The translations under genes and the position numbers were made by a program. Below the pieces are notes generated by a model. It saw nothing but the letters and a program-made list of their open reading frames with translations, was not told where the DNA came from and ran no database searches. Of a stretch of 64,000 bases of DNA, positions 23,346 through 33,439 are shown in pieces; the first letter of the stretch is position 1, and each line of letters opens with the position of its first letter. The stretch is from Reticulitermes lucifugus (lineage: Eukaryota > Arthropoda > Insecta > Blattodea > Rhinotermitidae): the NCBI GenBank assembly GCA_026260175.1, contig JAKCWW010000892.1:9799-73798 (forward strand), in the 5' to 3' direction.

Positions 23346-24869
23346 GAGGCCGTCAATAAATACTTGTGTTCTAAAACACATTAATTATTCAAAATACAAG
23401 GGGGAGGACATGAGGAGCAGGATGCCTCTCCTAGCACGAATCCTCTTATATCCACATACGACACCATGAACAATATAATGGCACCACTGTAAAAGCTATC
23501 CCATTACAGGCTTGGACAGGCCGTTAGGGTTCCAGGAGGGTGAGGCTCCCAAAATTTCTAGGCAATCGGTACATGGAGGTGGCAAGGTTGCCAGCCCTAC
23601 ACACCGGCCACCTTTACCCTCCAGAGGCTGAGTCGACTCCAATATCACTACTGTTCCTATACGAAATTCGTACAGAAATTCTTAACAATGTAAATCCATC
23701 TAACAATTTACGGCAATGTAATCGTCACATCAGAATCGGAGAGGCAACAGACCTACAAACTCAGGCCGTCATTGTTAGGTTTACCTCACTGGAGCTTGGG
23801 TTTGAATTACCGGCTGAATTATCTTGTATGGGACCAGATGATTTCAAATTGTGAGGATTGCAAAAATTTTGAAAATAGATACCTAATGATATTGAAAGAC
23901 AAAGAATGTTAGCTAGAGATTCAAGTCTTCTAGTATGTAACGCTACGTCGTACGGTAAGTAATTTCCGAAGTTTTGAAGGATGGTATTGCCTTTAATATG
24001 TCGGGAATTACTCGCCCAATAACACAGCTTAATATAGCAGAATATGTGAATTTTCGGCAACCGCGCCGGGAAAACATAACATCTCGTACTGATAGCTAGA
24101 TTAACCGAAATGTCTTCAGTTACCTTATACCATTAAATGGAAAGGAAAGATACACAGGATCTTACATAAGAAAGAGAAAAAAGGAGAGAAAAGGGGTTAA
24201 ATATTGAGGGTGTAAAATGACGGAGTACGGGTAAGGTAATTGTATTTATTGTTGTAAAAATGAAGCGGCTATGGATACTGTTTAAGCAAATGTTGAAACT
24301 TACAGCTTCAAAGTTGAGGCTATTAGTGAGGAAAGGAGGAGCTTTCATGGAGAAAGAAATTTGAAGAAAATTGTCTACTGTAGTAAACAGAAATCATATT
24401 AAGAGCCAGGCTGATTACCTGCTCCAGGTTACAGATGGGCGGGAAAGGTGAGTACAGAGAATGAATATTGTATATGTAGACGATAACTGCGCAGATAACA
24501 AATTGTAGCGTGTGATCACTTCAATAGTCAACTTGGCATTCCATCATTACGGTATATGAATATTACATAACAACGAGTGACGAAATCCCATCGATGTTTG
24601 TATGCGAAATGAAGTATTGTTTTCTATGCTATACTCGTATAAACGAAAATTCTGTGACAACTGATATCTTAAACAAGCTTATTTTAACTAATATCTGTCA
24701 TTGATTTCTAATGTTTATTACCAATGTTTTTGTGTACAGAAATACTGAGATTAATGTTGAACAAAAAAAAAGACTGGATTTAATGCCGCTATATCTTATA
24801 TAGAGACAGACGCACGTGTAGCGCTCTCCAGTGTGACTGTACTCGTAAACTTATGTGATTCCTTATATT

Positions 24870-24918
24870 TTGTCTCCTTAACGATGGCTCCATGTGAGCC
24901 GAAATATGTTGGAGATAA
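24870..24918 (+). ncRNA. Hammerhead-like motif (family A) with a strong stem I
   Basis: Stem I: TTGTCTCC (24870-24877) pairs with GGAGATAA (24911-24918) over eight positions with one G-T wobble. Core TTAACGA (24878-24884) has two changes from CTGANGA. One extra T follows. Stem II GGCTC (24886-24890) pairs perfectly with GAGCC (24896-24900). GAAATATGTT closes the fold. The architecture is complete, but the core changes would be expected to abolish cleavage. Confidence 0.6.
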
Positions 24919-24962
24919 TATAATACAAAGTTTATATTGTTCATACCGAGCATTTTCATTCG

Positions 24963-25140
24963 ATCACACATTTCTTAAACCAACAAATGCACACCTTTTA
25001 TTTATTATACAATACAATTTTTTATAGTAAAATCAGTCCCAGGATTGGGATCCGAAACATGTTGGACTGATTTTACTATAAAAAATTGTATTGTATAATA
25101 AATAAAGTGTGTGCATTTGTTGGTTTAAGAAATGTGTGAT
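24963..25140. repeat. Near-perfect 77-base inverted repeat, family A
   Basis: Left arm 24963-25039 and right arm 25064-25140 match at 75 of 77 positions when one is complemented, with a 24-base centre. Both outer parts contain the family A terminus (AACCAACAAATGCACAC / GTGTGCATTTGTTGGTT). The centre holds AGGAT...GGGATCCGAAACATGTT, a decayed hammerhead core. The arms are thus a greatly extended stem I. Such high arm identity suggests a young palindrome or correction between arms. The repeated ATAATACAAAGT at 24920-24931 and 25139-25150 may be a TSD. Confidence 0.95.
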
Positions 25141-25269
25141 AATACAAAGTATTGTATAACAAGTGTATTTAGTTAAGATTTTAACAAGCAGTGAAATAAT
25201 ATACAGAAAATGCAAAACATTAAGATGTGTATGATTCTTGGTCTGTCACTCCAACAGAAAAGAAATTGC

Positions 25270-25600
25270 TGAGGATAATATAGGAACCTAACTAATCAAC
25301 TAGCTAATTAGTTAACATCTAGGACCACTAACCAACTCCACGTAGTATAATTCTTGAGAAGCTAGTAGCCGCTCAGCTACCCTCGAAATATTCAGCCTTT
25401 TATGGAATACAAACATTTATTAAATTTTTTCGAAACAGCCAATCACTAGTTTCTATTTTACCCATTAATTAATTATGTAAATACAGACTCAGTTAATAAT
25501 CTAATTATCGATCTCGCCCTTTATGGAACCCGAAGTTCCTATCTGTATTTACAAGAAACGTTTGTCCCTTCCTAAGACACATAAGTCCGGTCCAAACAAT
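25270..25600 (-). mobile_element. LINE-A 3' end
   Basis: Plus-strand order: AACCAACTCCACGTAG, TTCTTGAGAAGCTAG, CAGCTACC, TTTTATGGAA, then CTTTATGGAACCCGAAGTTC (25519-25538) and a degenerate region including AAGTCCGGTCC. This is the antisense of the LINE-A stop region and 3' untranslated end as in 26340-26440. TTTATGGAA occurs twice about 120 bases apart, suggesting two pieces or an internal duplication. Confidence 0.6.
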
Positions 25601-26309
25601 ACCACCGTTTTTCTTCAAGATTCAGTTTAATATTATCAAACAGGAGTTCTTGTTGTGACAAGAAGAGGGCAAAATTACAATAGGCGCTGCGATATAGCAG
25701 CGAAGTACCTTCAGTCGAAGGGATCGCACAGAACACCCGCGCAGCACGTCAGTAAAGAACTTGTATCCTTTGTGCACGCGTTTGGCAGTGGGAGAGACAA
25801 ATAGCTGGCCATCAGTCACTTCGAGCGTCGCATTCACGTCCCTCTAGTGGATGCTCCGTACGTGCAGAGGACTCTTTAACCTTATCACATACTTCACATT
25901 TTGATTCTTGCCCTGACATATTAACCCCATTTTTCACGTCTTCATTTCTGAGTGCGTCATATTCATATGAAATAGACGTTATTACATTTACCATCAGTTT
26001 TGCCTTCGGATTATTCACACAACTCGAGAGTGATTTTACAAATTGGCCTCAGTCATAAATTACACTTTACGAGTAATAATACAACCAGCACACCCTTATT
26101 GTGGTTCCTAATAGATACGACCATGTACGCACGTTATATAAGACTTGAATTAAGCTCTTTCTCTGAAGTGAGACACAAATTTTAAGCTTCTTTTCCACAT
26201 GCCTTCTTGTATTGCTCAAAATCACAGAGAAATGTGTCACACTACATCTAATGTTTGTGGTTAGGCCATTATTTACAGTTTGTTTCATAACGATGGAAGG
26301 GTTGCCTCT
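25601..26309. other. Open minus-strand segments, unassigned
   Basis: At 25812-26018 a minus frame reads L-R-N-E-D-V-K-N-G-V-N-M-S-G-Q-E-S-K-C-E and continues with V-C-D-K-V-K-E-S-S. The hydrophilic composition with a C-x-x-C pair looks like decayed coding sequence, possibly of a transposable element. An overlapping frame continues at 25622-25837. I cannot name a family. Confidence 0.3.
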
Positions 26310-26444
26310 TACTCTGAACTAAGGACATAACTTACTCTAATACCCACTAACTCTATGGAGCAGAGTCCTTCTTGAGAAGCTAACAGATCTCCAGCTAGCC
26401 CAGCTGGGTCCCGCATTTTATGGAACCCTAAAGTTGATTACCGT

Positions 26445-26821
26445 TTTAAAAGATCCATGACCGTGCACTGAATCATTAGATATGGTAGCAATGTTATGGA
26501 TCATTTAAAATTGATCAACGCCCAACAGGCAAACACTACATATGCTGATAAGAATACGAAGGAGAAATTACGTAGAACCAATGCCGCCATTTGGTTTAAT
26601 TAAATGTGCCAGTTGAACCACTTGACGCCCAATTATATAAAAACAGTATTTTACATCTCTGCATTGCTTCACAAACTTCTGTAATATCACGATGTATCCT
26701 TCCTTTGTAACGCACCTCCGTGAGGATGGCCACATGAGTGGCCGAAACATGTAGGAGGTATACTATGTTTATAACATACTTTCATACAGTTACGTGTATT
26801 TGTTTTAGCTAACATATCCAA
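26445..26821 (+). mobile_element. Family A (hammerhead-bearing) insertion with TSD
   Basis: The 377-base insert is bracketed by an 11-base direct repeat TTGATTACCGT (26434-26444 and 26822-26832) and splits LINE-A sequence. Its 3' part carries a well-formed hammerhead-like motif, and it ends in GTGTATTTGTTTTAGC, the family A terminus. The 5' side starts inside the family, so it is 5' truncated. The TSD length and truncation fit target-primed retrotransposition as used by LINEs and Penelope-like elements. No endonuclease or reverse-transcriptase peptide is visible in the insert. Confidence 0.75.
26714..26759 (+). ncRNA. Hammerhead-like motif with two perfect stems
   Basis: Stem I ACCTCC (26714-26719) pairs perfectly with GGAGGT (26754-26759). 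Core GTGAGGA (26720-26726) is CTGANGA with C3 changed to G. One extra T follows. Stem II GGCCAC (26728-26733) pairs perfectly with GTGGCC (26738-26743) around ATGA. Then GAAACATGTA, where ACATGT is self-complementary. This is the clearest complete fold in the window; the C3 change probably inactivates it. Confidence 0.7.
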
Positions 26822-27264
26822 TTGATTACCGTCTCTACAATAGCTGGCACTTGTTCCTACTCTGAGCCACATCAATCCAGTCCACGCCTTCCCACTTACT
26901 CGTATAAGATCCACTTTAATATTATCCTCCCATCACGCCTATGTATTCCCAGAGAACTCTTTCGTATTGGTTTTCCCACCAAAAGCCCGTAGACAACCAT
27001 CCTACCCGCCATACAAGCCATATGCCCAGCCAATCTCATTCTCCTTGATATGATTACCCCAATAATACTTGATGAGTACAGATGATGAAGCCCCTCAGTG
27101 TGCAATGTTCCTCAGTTTTCTGTTACTACCTTGCTCTTAGGCACAAATGTGTTCCTCAGCATACTATTACAGAAGACCTTCAGCCTATGTTCTTCCCTTA
27201 ATACCAGACGACAAATTTTGCACCCATGCAACACAAGCAAATTCACAGTTCTACACTTTTAATC

Positions 27265-27549
27265 ATGGGCCAGGTAGCGTAGTCGGTATAGCTTCTCGCT
27301 ACGGGCTGGACGTTCCGGGGATCGAATCTCGGTGGGGGTGAGATTTTTCGCAGCCGTCCAGACCGGCCGTGGGGCCCACCCAGCCTGCTATACAATGGAT
27401 ACCGCGTCTCTTTCCCGGGGTTAAAGCGGCCGGGACATGGAGTTGACCACCCACCCCCATCTAGTGCCAGGGTTAAAGAAAGAGTAGAGCTATACCTCTA
27501 CTCCCCCTCTGGGCCTTCGTGGCCTGTTCTAGGGAGAACTTTACCTTTT
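27265..27549 (+). mobile_element. Intact SINE-1 with 13-base TSD
   Basis: Flanked by TACACTTTTAATC at 27252-27264 and 27550-27562. The A-box-like TAGCGTAGTCGG (27275-27286) and B-box-like GGATCGAATCTCG are correctly spaced for a tRNA-derived head. The body includes GGGGCCCACCCAGCCTG, CCCGGGGTTAAAGCGGCC, TTGACCACCCACCCCCATC, TAGTGCC, GAGCTATACCTCTACTCCCC and CTTCGTGGCC, ending in TTTACC. This is the reference copy for the other SINE-1 calls. It resembles termite Talua-type SINEs in general design (from memory). Confidence 0.9.
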
Positions 27550-28054
27550 TACACTTTTAATCTTCAAGTATTTCAGGCATTTAAATAAGAAACGGGACGA
27601 CAAAATAGTCTGGATTTAACGGTAGCAGGCAGTCCCTGTACTCTCTCTAGGCATGTAATTTGATTTGTTAGTAGTCGTTCCCGAATATTTGAACTTTGTC
27701 CCATTTTCAAAGTATATATTATCCGTCTTTATCTTGTAATTTCGTCCTGTATTATGTTCACGAGATATGAACATGTAAGTCGTTCTGGAAATATTACCTT
27801 CTAAACAAACCCCCTCACCAGCGACTAAAACTGCTTCCGTATTCGTCTTCATAGAACATACATTTTCTCCCAAGAGCGTAGGAAAATATTTTTACCTAAG
27901 CGAGATTAGGTAAGCATAAAATTTATGGTACTATGTGAAGTGTCAACTTGGTTTATAAAATAGGAATGCATAATGTGGGCAGGACGTAGAAAGCATGGAA
28001 GATATAACACACATACAACATTTTATACGAAAAATCTGAAGTTAACACGCCTTA

Positions 28055-28178
28055 GATTATGCTAAATGGAAAGATAATATTAAAATATATATTATGGTTT
28101 AGGGATGTGATACGAACTCAGGGTAGGTTTAAATGGGGGTTGATTGCAAACACGGTAATAAAACGTTTGGGTTCGGTA
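28055..28178 (+). mobile_element. LINE-A 3' fragment (sense), split by a SINE
   Basis: The plus-strand frame reads G-K-I-I-L-K-Y-I-L, then I-R-T-Q-G-R-F-K-W-G-L-I-A-N-T-V-I, matching the LINE-A N-I-K-M-D-L...L-A-Q-D-R-D-Q-W-R-A-L-V-N-T-V-M tail. The frame is open through this region. The sequence after the SINE (28495-28545) probably continues the element's C terminus. Confidence 0.65.
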
Positions 28179-28189
28179 AACAGCGAGTT

Positions 28190-28483
28190 TTTTTTTTGTG
28201 GTGAAGGGCCCCGCAGCAGATGCTACGGACGCACCGCAGCCTTAAGGCTTATTGTGCAACCCTGTGTTGAAGACGAAGAGAAATATGATCACTTTTTTCA
28301 TTTTTTCAAGTAATGGAGCACTGGTGGAATGAAATTGACAGGGAAAACCGAAGTATTCGGGGAAAAACCTGTCCCAGTGCCACTTTGTCCACCACAAATC
28401 CCACATGGACAGACCCGGAATCGAACCCGGGTTTCCGCGGTGGGAGGCCGGCGACTAACCGCCTGAACCATGGCACGGCCATT
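28190..28483 (-). mobile_element. SINE-3 with A tail and 11-base TSD
   Basis: Flanked by AACAGCGAGTT (28179-28189) and AACGGCGAGTT (28484-28494), differing at one base. On the minus strand the tRNA-like head starts GGCCGTGCCATGGTTCAGG and has a consensus B box GGGTTCGATTCCGGG (complement of 28414-28428). The body differs from SINE-1 (GGATTTGTGGTGGACAAAG, CACTGGGACAGG, TTCCACCAGTGCTCC) and ends in a run of eight or more A. It inserted next to or inside the LINE-A tail. Confidence 0.88.
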
Positions 28484-28649
28484 AACGGCGAGTTAGTTTT
28501 TCATCAAACACCCTGCGTAGAGAGTTACGTATATAAAAATGAGAGAGACAACATACACAACCTCCCAAAATTACGAATACGTACGTTCTATTCTATTCTG
28601 AGTGTAAACAACACCTGAAGCAGAGCAAAGTTCTCCTGATCATATTTCT

Positions 28650-28985
28650 GGGACTTCAGGTTCTCACAGCGGTAACAAGAGTACTGTTTGCTGCAAAGTA
28701 ACATCACGTATTTTTGTAGATAAGCGGACTATCAACACTTTGGAGGAACCTGCTGCTTTCAGCTACAGGGTATAATGATAAGGCCGGTGTCACTACTTTC
28801 ATCCGACACATTCGTACTTCCGAACCAGAGTACACGGCCTCAGAACCCCGAAGCCTGTAATCTTGTCACTTCTCTTATAAACTGAAGAAGGAAGCAGCAA
28901 CTTCTTCCGAAAGGGTGGCATCTATCTACCAATCTATACGACGCCACATCCCGGAAGTCTTACTTTTGTTAGACCTTCTGAATGC
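28650..28985. repeat. Palindrome family B copy, long arms
   Basis: Left side: outer end TTCAGGTTCTCACAGCGG, then TTTGTAGATA, CACTTTGGAGGAACCTGCTGC. Right side (28882-28960) contains the inverted counterparts CTGAAGAAGGAAGCAGCA, CTATCTACCAA and ACGCCACATCCCGGAAG. About 85 unrelated bases lie in the centre. The arms are divergent, indicating an old insertion. Confidence 0.65.
28882..28914 (+). ncRNA. Hammerhead-like motif (family B)
   Basis: Core CTGAAGA (28882-28888) intact, one extra A, GGAAG (28890-28894) pairing with CTTCC (28904-28908) around a nine-base loop, then GAAAGGGTGG. The bases after GAAA depart from ACGT. Stem I is not evident. Confidence 0.45.
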
Positions 28986-29719
28986 AAAAGGGGCAGCAAC
29001 GCATTATAAATCATACTACACCCCTCAATCACTTGTGTCACCTGAGCGTGATATAGATTCTTATCGCCTAACTAGCGCAGCAGTGAAGACAAAAGGGATA
29101 GGAAGCGAATAATTACGTTTCATAAAATGTGCTTCACTACATTGCTACCAGGTGGTGGCACTCTCAGTAATGTATTCCAGACAAAAATTTGTTGGTACAA
29201 CCTGTCACATTTTCCCCCTTTTTCTAGATCTTACACGCGATTGTATAATGCATTCAAAATTAATAAAGAATAGATACGTTATGCTCTTTTTATCTAAACC
29301 GCATGCAGACTAAGACTCGGCAGATGCAGTACAATTTAATAAAGATTAAATGGGTGAAAGGGCCAGGAAAAAGAGAAGCACAACACGAAAAAAAGTTGAC
29401 TGTCACGTGCTGAAAGAATACCTTAATGAGGGTGTAGGAAGTATTTCTGTAATGGGAGCCTAATTAATACATAAAACAAAAAGCAACACATAAAATATAT
29501 TATGTTAATTCTAGCAATCAACATTTCATTACATATGTAAATAAGACATTTTCTCTTAATATATCATCTTATTTGTATTTTATACTTCAGCACACAACTG
29601 GAAGGGATCACAAAGAGGAGGGTTTACACCATGTGGTCACATACTGGCGCAAAGTATCGCATAACACCGACAGGTTCAGTGTAGCGAGAACTCTGCCAAT
29701 CGCTTTCACGGGTGTAAAT

Positions 29720-29900
29720 GTAAGTATAAGAGTTTTCCGGGATATGACGCCGTGTAGAAGTGTAGATTTGTACCAATGCTTCGTAGGTACACACTGCCTC
29801 CTTCTTCATTGCAGAACATGACAGCAACAGATTCGTCTAAATCTTTGGAATCTGTCCACCAAATTACAAGGAGTCATATATCAGAAGAGCACAGTCTTAA
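29720..29900. repeat. Palindrome family B copy
   Basis: Left end TTCCGGGATATGACGCCGTGTAG (first bases from 29727) and right end GAGTCATATATCAGAAGAGC (29874-29893) are inverted counterparts. A decayed hammerhead-like motif on the minus strand (about 29760-29815) keeps TGAAGA, an extra A, GGAGG/CCTAC and GAAGC. Open frames predicted here come from the repeat. Confidence 0.65.
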
Positions 29901-30094
29901 CAGATTATACTCGTCGCAGGGAAATCGAAGTATTTTCTGCTGCGATAAACAATAAGCAGATTCATAAACATTAATTTCCATTTATTTGGAAAAAATTATG
30001 TAAAATATTCCATTATTAGGATAATCAGACAAAGGACAGTGGGATGGGAGTAGCATGTAGCACACTTCGAAGAAATAAGAAGTATTCGTAAAAT

Positions 30095-30175
30095 ATTATG
30101 GCCGATAAATCTGAACTTGGAAGACCTAAGTCTAAAGGGAGGGTAACATTAAAATGTATCTCAATATACTTTAGA
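30095..30175 (+). mobile_element. Possible LINE-A scrap
   Basis: The plus frame gives L-G-R-P-K-S-K-G-R-V-T-L-K-C-I, recalling G-R-P-R-R-R-W-E-D-N-I-K-M-D-L. It is short and isolated; a chance match is possible. Confidence 0.35.
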
Positions 30176-30265
30176 AAAGAGTAGATTGATTCATCTTTGT
30201 CAAGGCAGGGAAGAGAGGCGGACTGTTGTGGACACGGCAGCAGAGCTTTGGGTTTCATGTGTCAG

Positions 30266-30481
30266 GAAATTACAAGTTTGCTGTGAGACTATCAGCTTTC
30301 CATGGAGTAGGCGAAGTAGAGGTACAGCTGTTCCTTGACTTAAATAAGTCCCCCTTAATGAAGATGAGTGGGAAAGTAGAGTACAATTCCATACATTCTC
30401 TACCTCACCACTCGTTTGACGTGAGTGGTGAGTTTCACAACCCGTTCGCTTTACAGTCACAGACAGAGCTGCTGGTGTTGG
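30266..30481 (+). CDS. Candidate host exon (unassigned, beta-rich)
   Basis: The frame is open from 30190 to 30501. Inside it lies a 216-base segment preceded by a fair acceptor (TTTCATGTGTCAG ending at 30265) and followed by a strong donor (G|GTGAGC at 30482). It encodes 72 residues, length divisible by three, including N-Y-K-F-A-V-R-L-S-A-F-H-G, V-E-V-Q-L-F-L-D-L-N-K-S-P-L-M-K and S-F-D-V-S-G-E-F-H-N-P-F-A-L. The alternating hydrophobic pattern suggests beta strands of the kind found in large lipid-transfer proteins (apolipophorin/vitellogenin type), but that is a weak impression. It matches no repeat in the window. No companion exon was found nearby. Confidence 0.4.
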
Positions 30482-31569
30482 GTGAGCCTGCAGTTGGTTG
30501 ATGGCAGGAAGATTCGGGCCGAAATGGCAGCCGGCAGAACACTGTGTGTGGTAAAATCAAACGCATCAGTTTTTCTGTAACATGGGTTTAACTTGCGAGG
30601 CTCTGCAGATAAAAAACTGTCCGCATGTCAGTATTATTATGCAGGGAATAAATTATTATAATAAACACGATCGTATAGTAAGGTTATCCGATATGATTGG
30701 TAAGTAACGGAAGTAAATTAACATACATTCAATGGGTCATTTATAATCCGTCAGTTACACAAGACGTTTAACATAGCACATACGCATGGTGTCATCACTA
30801 TATCGATACCTGGTGCCGCCATCTGATAGCTGCACTCTACACCTTATCACTACCACCTCGATAAATCATTCAAAACTGGTTCACTCGAAACAAAAATAGT
30901 AAAATACAGAATACTGTGAAGGTCCAGTAGTTCAGTTGTTCTATATAATCAGTATCACAATCGTTGGTCGTATTTTCCATCTAAAGAGCCCAAAACTTTG
31001 GCGTTACAAGTTTAAATAATCACACTCAAATTTACGCGGTTAACCTCAAAACGCGATGCAATGCAGAAACGAAAATTGAATTTAATTGTACTCCCACACT
31101 CTCATTTTAAAATCTATAGCTACAACCAACATAGTTTATCCCGAAAATTAGAAAAAAATAAAGTAATGCGCATGGAAAGAGATTGGACAGGGAAAGCACA
31201 GCGTAAAAATATTTGCGCGTCCGCAATGTTATTATCTATACACCTTCATTTCATGCATGCTAAATTTTATACTTTCCTGTAAATAGAAATTCGTTAAATT
31301 TGCCTTTGTTTAACTGAATTGAAATCCTAACATATAAGGAGAAAAGTATAGAGATAATAGTGTTGTTTCCTTTGCATCTGCCTACATTTGTTCGAAATAT
31401 ATTTCGAATATATATATATACATATATATATACAACAATTCAGTCAATTACGCATCAGTTGTGCCTGAGATAAGCAGAGAAACTCGTGCAGGTCTTCACA
31501 TAAAGGTCCAGTTACTTGTCAAATTTTGACCAAAATTTAAGTAGGACAAATTTTCGCAACATGCACACT

Positions 31570-31640
31570 AAATTTAATAAAAATCCATTCAGCAGTTCTC
31601 GAGTTTTTACTTGCGAGCAAAATGACGACAGATATGAAGC
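31570..31640 (+). repeat. Interspersed motif GTTCAG-type (copy 1)
   Basis: AAATTTAATAAAAATCCATT, CAGCAGTTCTCGAGTTTTT, GCGAGC and GACGACAGATA follow the same order as at 49729-49800 (GTTTCATGAAAATCTGTTC, AGCGATTCTCGGGTT, GCTCACGGACGG) and 55126-55200. This is a recurring 3' module of unknown element type; similar strings are common in insect genomes. Confidence 0.45.
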
Positions 31641-33381
31641 TAACAGGTGAATTTCTAAAACGTTATATTATGAGCTGGCCAGATATAAAGTATGTTGCGG
31701 TGTAAACAATATATCATGACTAAATTAATAGCACTTTTTGGGTGGAATACAAATAAATATCTTAAGAAGAAAATTTGTTTTAATTAATAGGTCTAAGGAA
31801 TCATATATCAAAAACACCTGACAGCGGATGTGATATATTTTAATCAGACAATGTTCAAAGCGAAGTTGGAGGGCCACAGTAGCAGTAGAATTATCAGTAT
31901 TAGCCGTAGTAGTAATTCTACTGGCAGCATTGTAGTAGTTGTAATGGCAAAAAAAAAATAATAATAATACAGAGTCGTTATAATTCAGAAGCGCACTTTA
32001 CAAATACAAAACAATAAATTAAAGGGAGCTGCCCGAGAAAACTATATTTAATAAATTAAAGTTTTTTAAGTTTTAATCCTTATGCTTGTACATAAAGCAG
32101 TAAAGCAAAAGATTCTGAACTGAATGTTAGTAAGCATTCCGTGAATATTGTTTGTCCTTAATTTATTCACGATTGTAAGTTTGATTTGTTGGTTCTTTCC
32201 AAAATATTTTTCGAGAAATTAATTACTGACTCCGTAATGTGATTTGTTTCGGAAAAATAAGTTCGTATCTCCAGTAGGTGTCCAATAGACGGACTGCGAA
32301 AAAGCGAAGGCTGGAGAAGCTTAAAGTTAACTAGACGAAATCCACAGTAATCATTTATGTTATTTGATCTTGTTTCAGTTGTTTTTCACTTTCTGAACGT
32401 AGATGTTAATATACTGTCACTCCCTTTTCAACTAGGCTAATTTATGTAGACTTTAGAGCTGCCGCATAAAGGAAATGCAAATGCTTACATAGAGTTAACT
32501 AGCAGATTGCAGTACTACTAATGATGAATACCATTTAACTTTTGACATTTTATCATTACGGACTGAGATTAAACAAGTCCTACAGAGTCCGAAAAATATA
32601 CTTAAATACCTTGTTTTTGTTTTGGTGAGAGTGTGACAATTAATAATAGGTTATCATTTCTCCAGTACTATATTCAGCAACAGCGTGTATTACCTTATTT
32701 AAAATGACGCCATAGCACTTGAGTGGAAGTACAACATCTTCTTAGCAAATTCTTCTATTGACAGCAATAAATATTCCTGTCTTACGACAGTCAGTACAGC
32801 TTGTTTAAAATAAGTTGGTTTCAAAACGGTTCAGAGTTATGAGTTGCGAATTTTCGAAGCTTTGTAATCACACATACATTTAACACTGTGGCCCTGGGCT
32901 ATGAAACCGCGTTATTTCCTAAGTGGTTACCAATGTTTCCGAGGCACCTTCTGCCTTAACTATCATGAAGATGAAAATAACAGGCTCCTCCGAAGTTTCA
33001 ATTGATTTTTACGAGTTTGTTTTGACATAATCTCCACTGCCTCAGAATTGTAAAAGTTAAGTTGTCCTTGTGCACAGTTATACCCCATTAATACAGGTAT
33101 AGCTCTGTGAATACGAGATACGGACAGGTCATCAGCTCCACAGCAGATCCGCCCTTTCCCCAGGAAAAACCCCACACACACTCATTCAATATTATGTTTC
33201 ATGGGACCCACAGCTGTTCTAAGAAAATAAAATATTCTTTGCCCCTGTCTGAAAGTGAACCACTACTCTTATCCGAGTAGCAAGACAGCAACTTTTTACG
33301 TTTCCACTCCATAGTACTAATTTTGACTTTATGAATACTCTGTTCAGACAGCGTTATCAGAACACTTCGGCAGTTGTATAA

Positions 33382-33439
33382 CATTCATTCATTCTGTAGT
33401 CTGTCTTACGACAGGTCCGTAGCCTCTTCCAAAGCGAGT
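33382..33439 (-). mobile_element. LINE-B 3' terminus at the assembly gap
   Basis: Complement reads CGCTTTGGAAGAGGCTACGG, ACCTGTCGTAAGACAGACTA and CAGAATGAATGAATG, i.e. R-F-G-R-G-Y-G-P-V-V-R-Q-T-T-E, stop, (TGAA)n. It is almost identical to 42712-42770 in the other orientation. The rest of the element runs into the N gap. Confidence 0.8.

Larger units (their letters stand above)
21291..24869. other. No host gene between listed repeats
   Basis: Besides the SINE-1, GAC repeat and family B fragment, the segment 23455-23645 (GCTCCCAAAATTTCTAGGCAATCGGTACATGG and CCGGCCACCTTTACC blocks) looks like an interspersed repeat I have met elsewhere, but no second copy exists in this window. The remainder is AT-rich with short frames. 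Confidence 0.4.
26310..27880 (-). mobile_element. LINE-A copy with two nested insertions
   Basis: The longest LINE-A remnant. The 3' end lies at 26330-26444 (ACTAACTCTATGGAGCAGAG, TTTTATGGAACCCTAAAG). It is interrupted at 26445-26821 by a family A element, and by a SINE-1 at 27265-27549. Minus-strand peptides include H-H-L-Y-S-S-S-I-I, R-R-M-R-L-A-G-H-M-A-C-M, L-V-G-K-P-I-R-K-S-S and I-L-K-W-I-L. Together these match the C-terminal region after the LINE catalytic domain. 27563-27880 continues upstream in the element, where TGTTCACGAG is shared with 580-589. Frame changes and stops make it inactive. Confidence 0.8.
28986..33381. other. No further gene; scattered repeats
   Basis: Outside the listed items this is AT-rich DNA with a (TA)n tract at 31406-31432. 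At 32910-32965 a minus-strand AGGCA/TGCCT stem precedes GGAAACATTGG, a possible relic of the hammerhead-like motif. The minus frame at 32963-33181 is unassigned. Confidence 0.4.

Noticed and set aside
23455-23645. Segment resembling an interspersed cockroach repeat
   Set aside because: Single copy in the window; recognition is from memory only, so not listed as an element.
28395-28483. Candidate functional tRNA gene (good B box)
   Set aside because: It is the head of a SINE with body, A tail and TSD; acceptor-stem pairing is not present.
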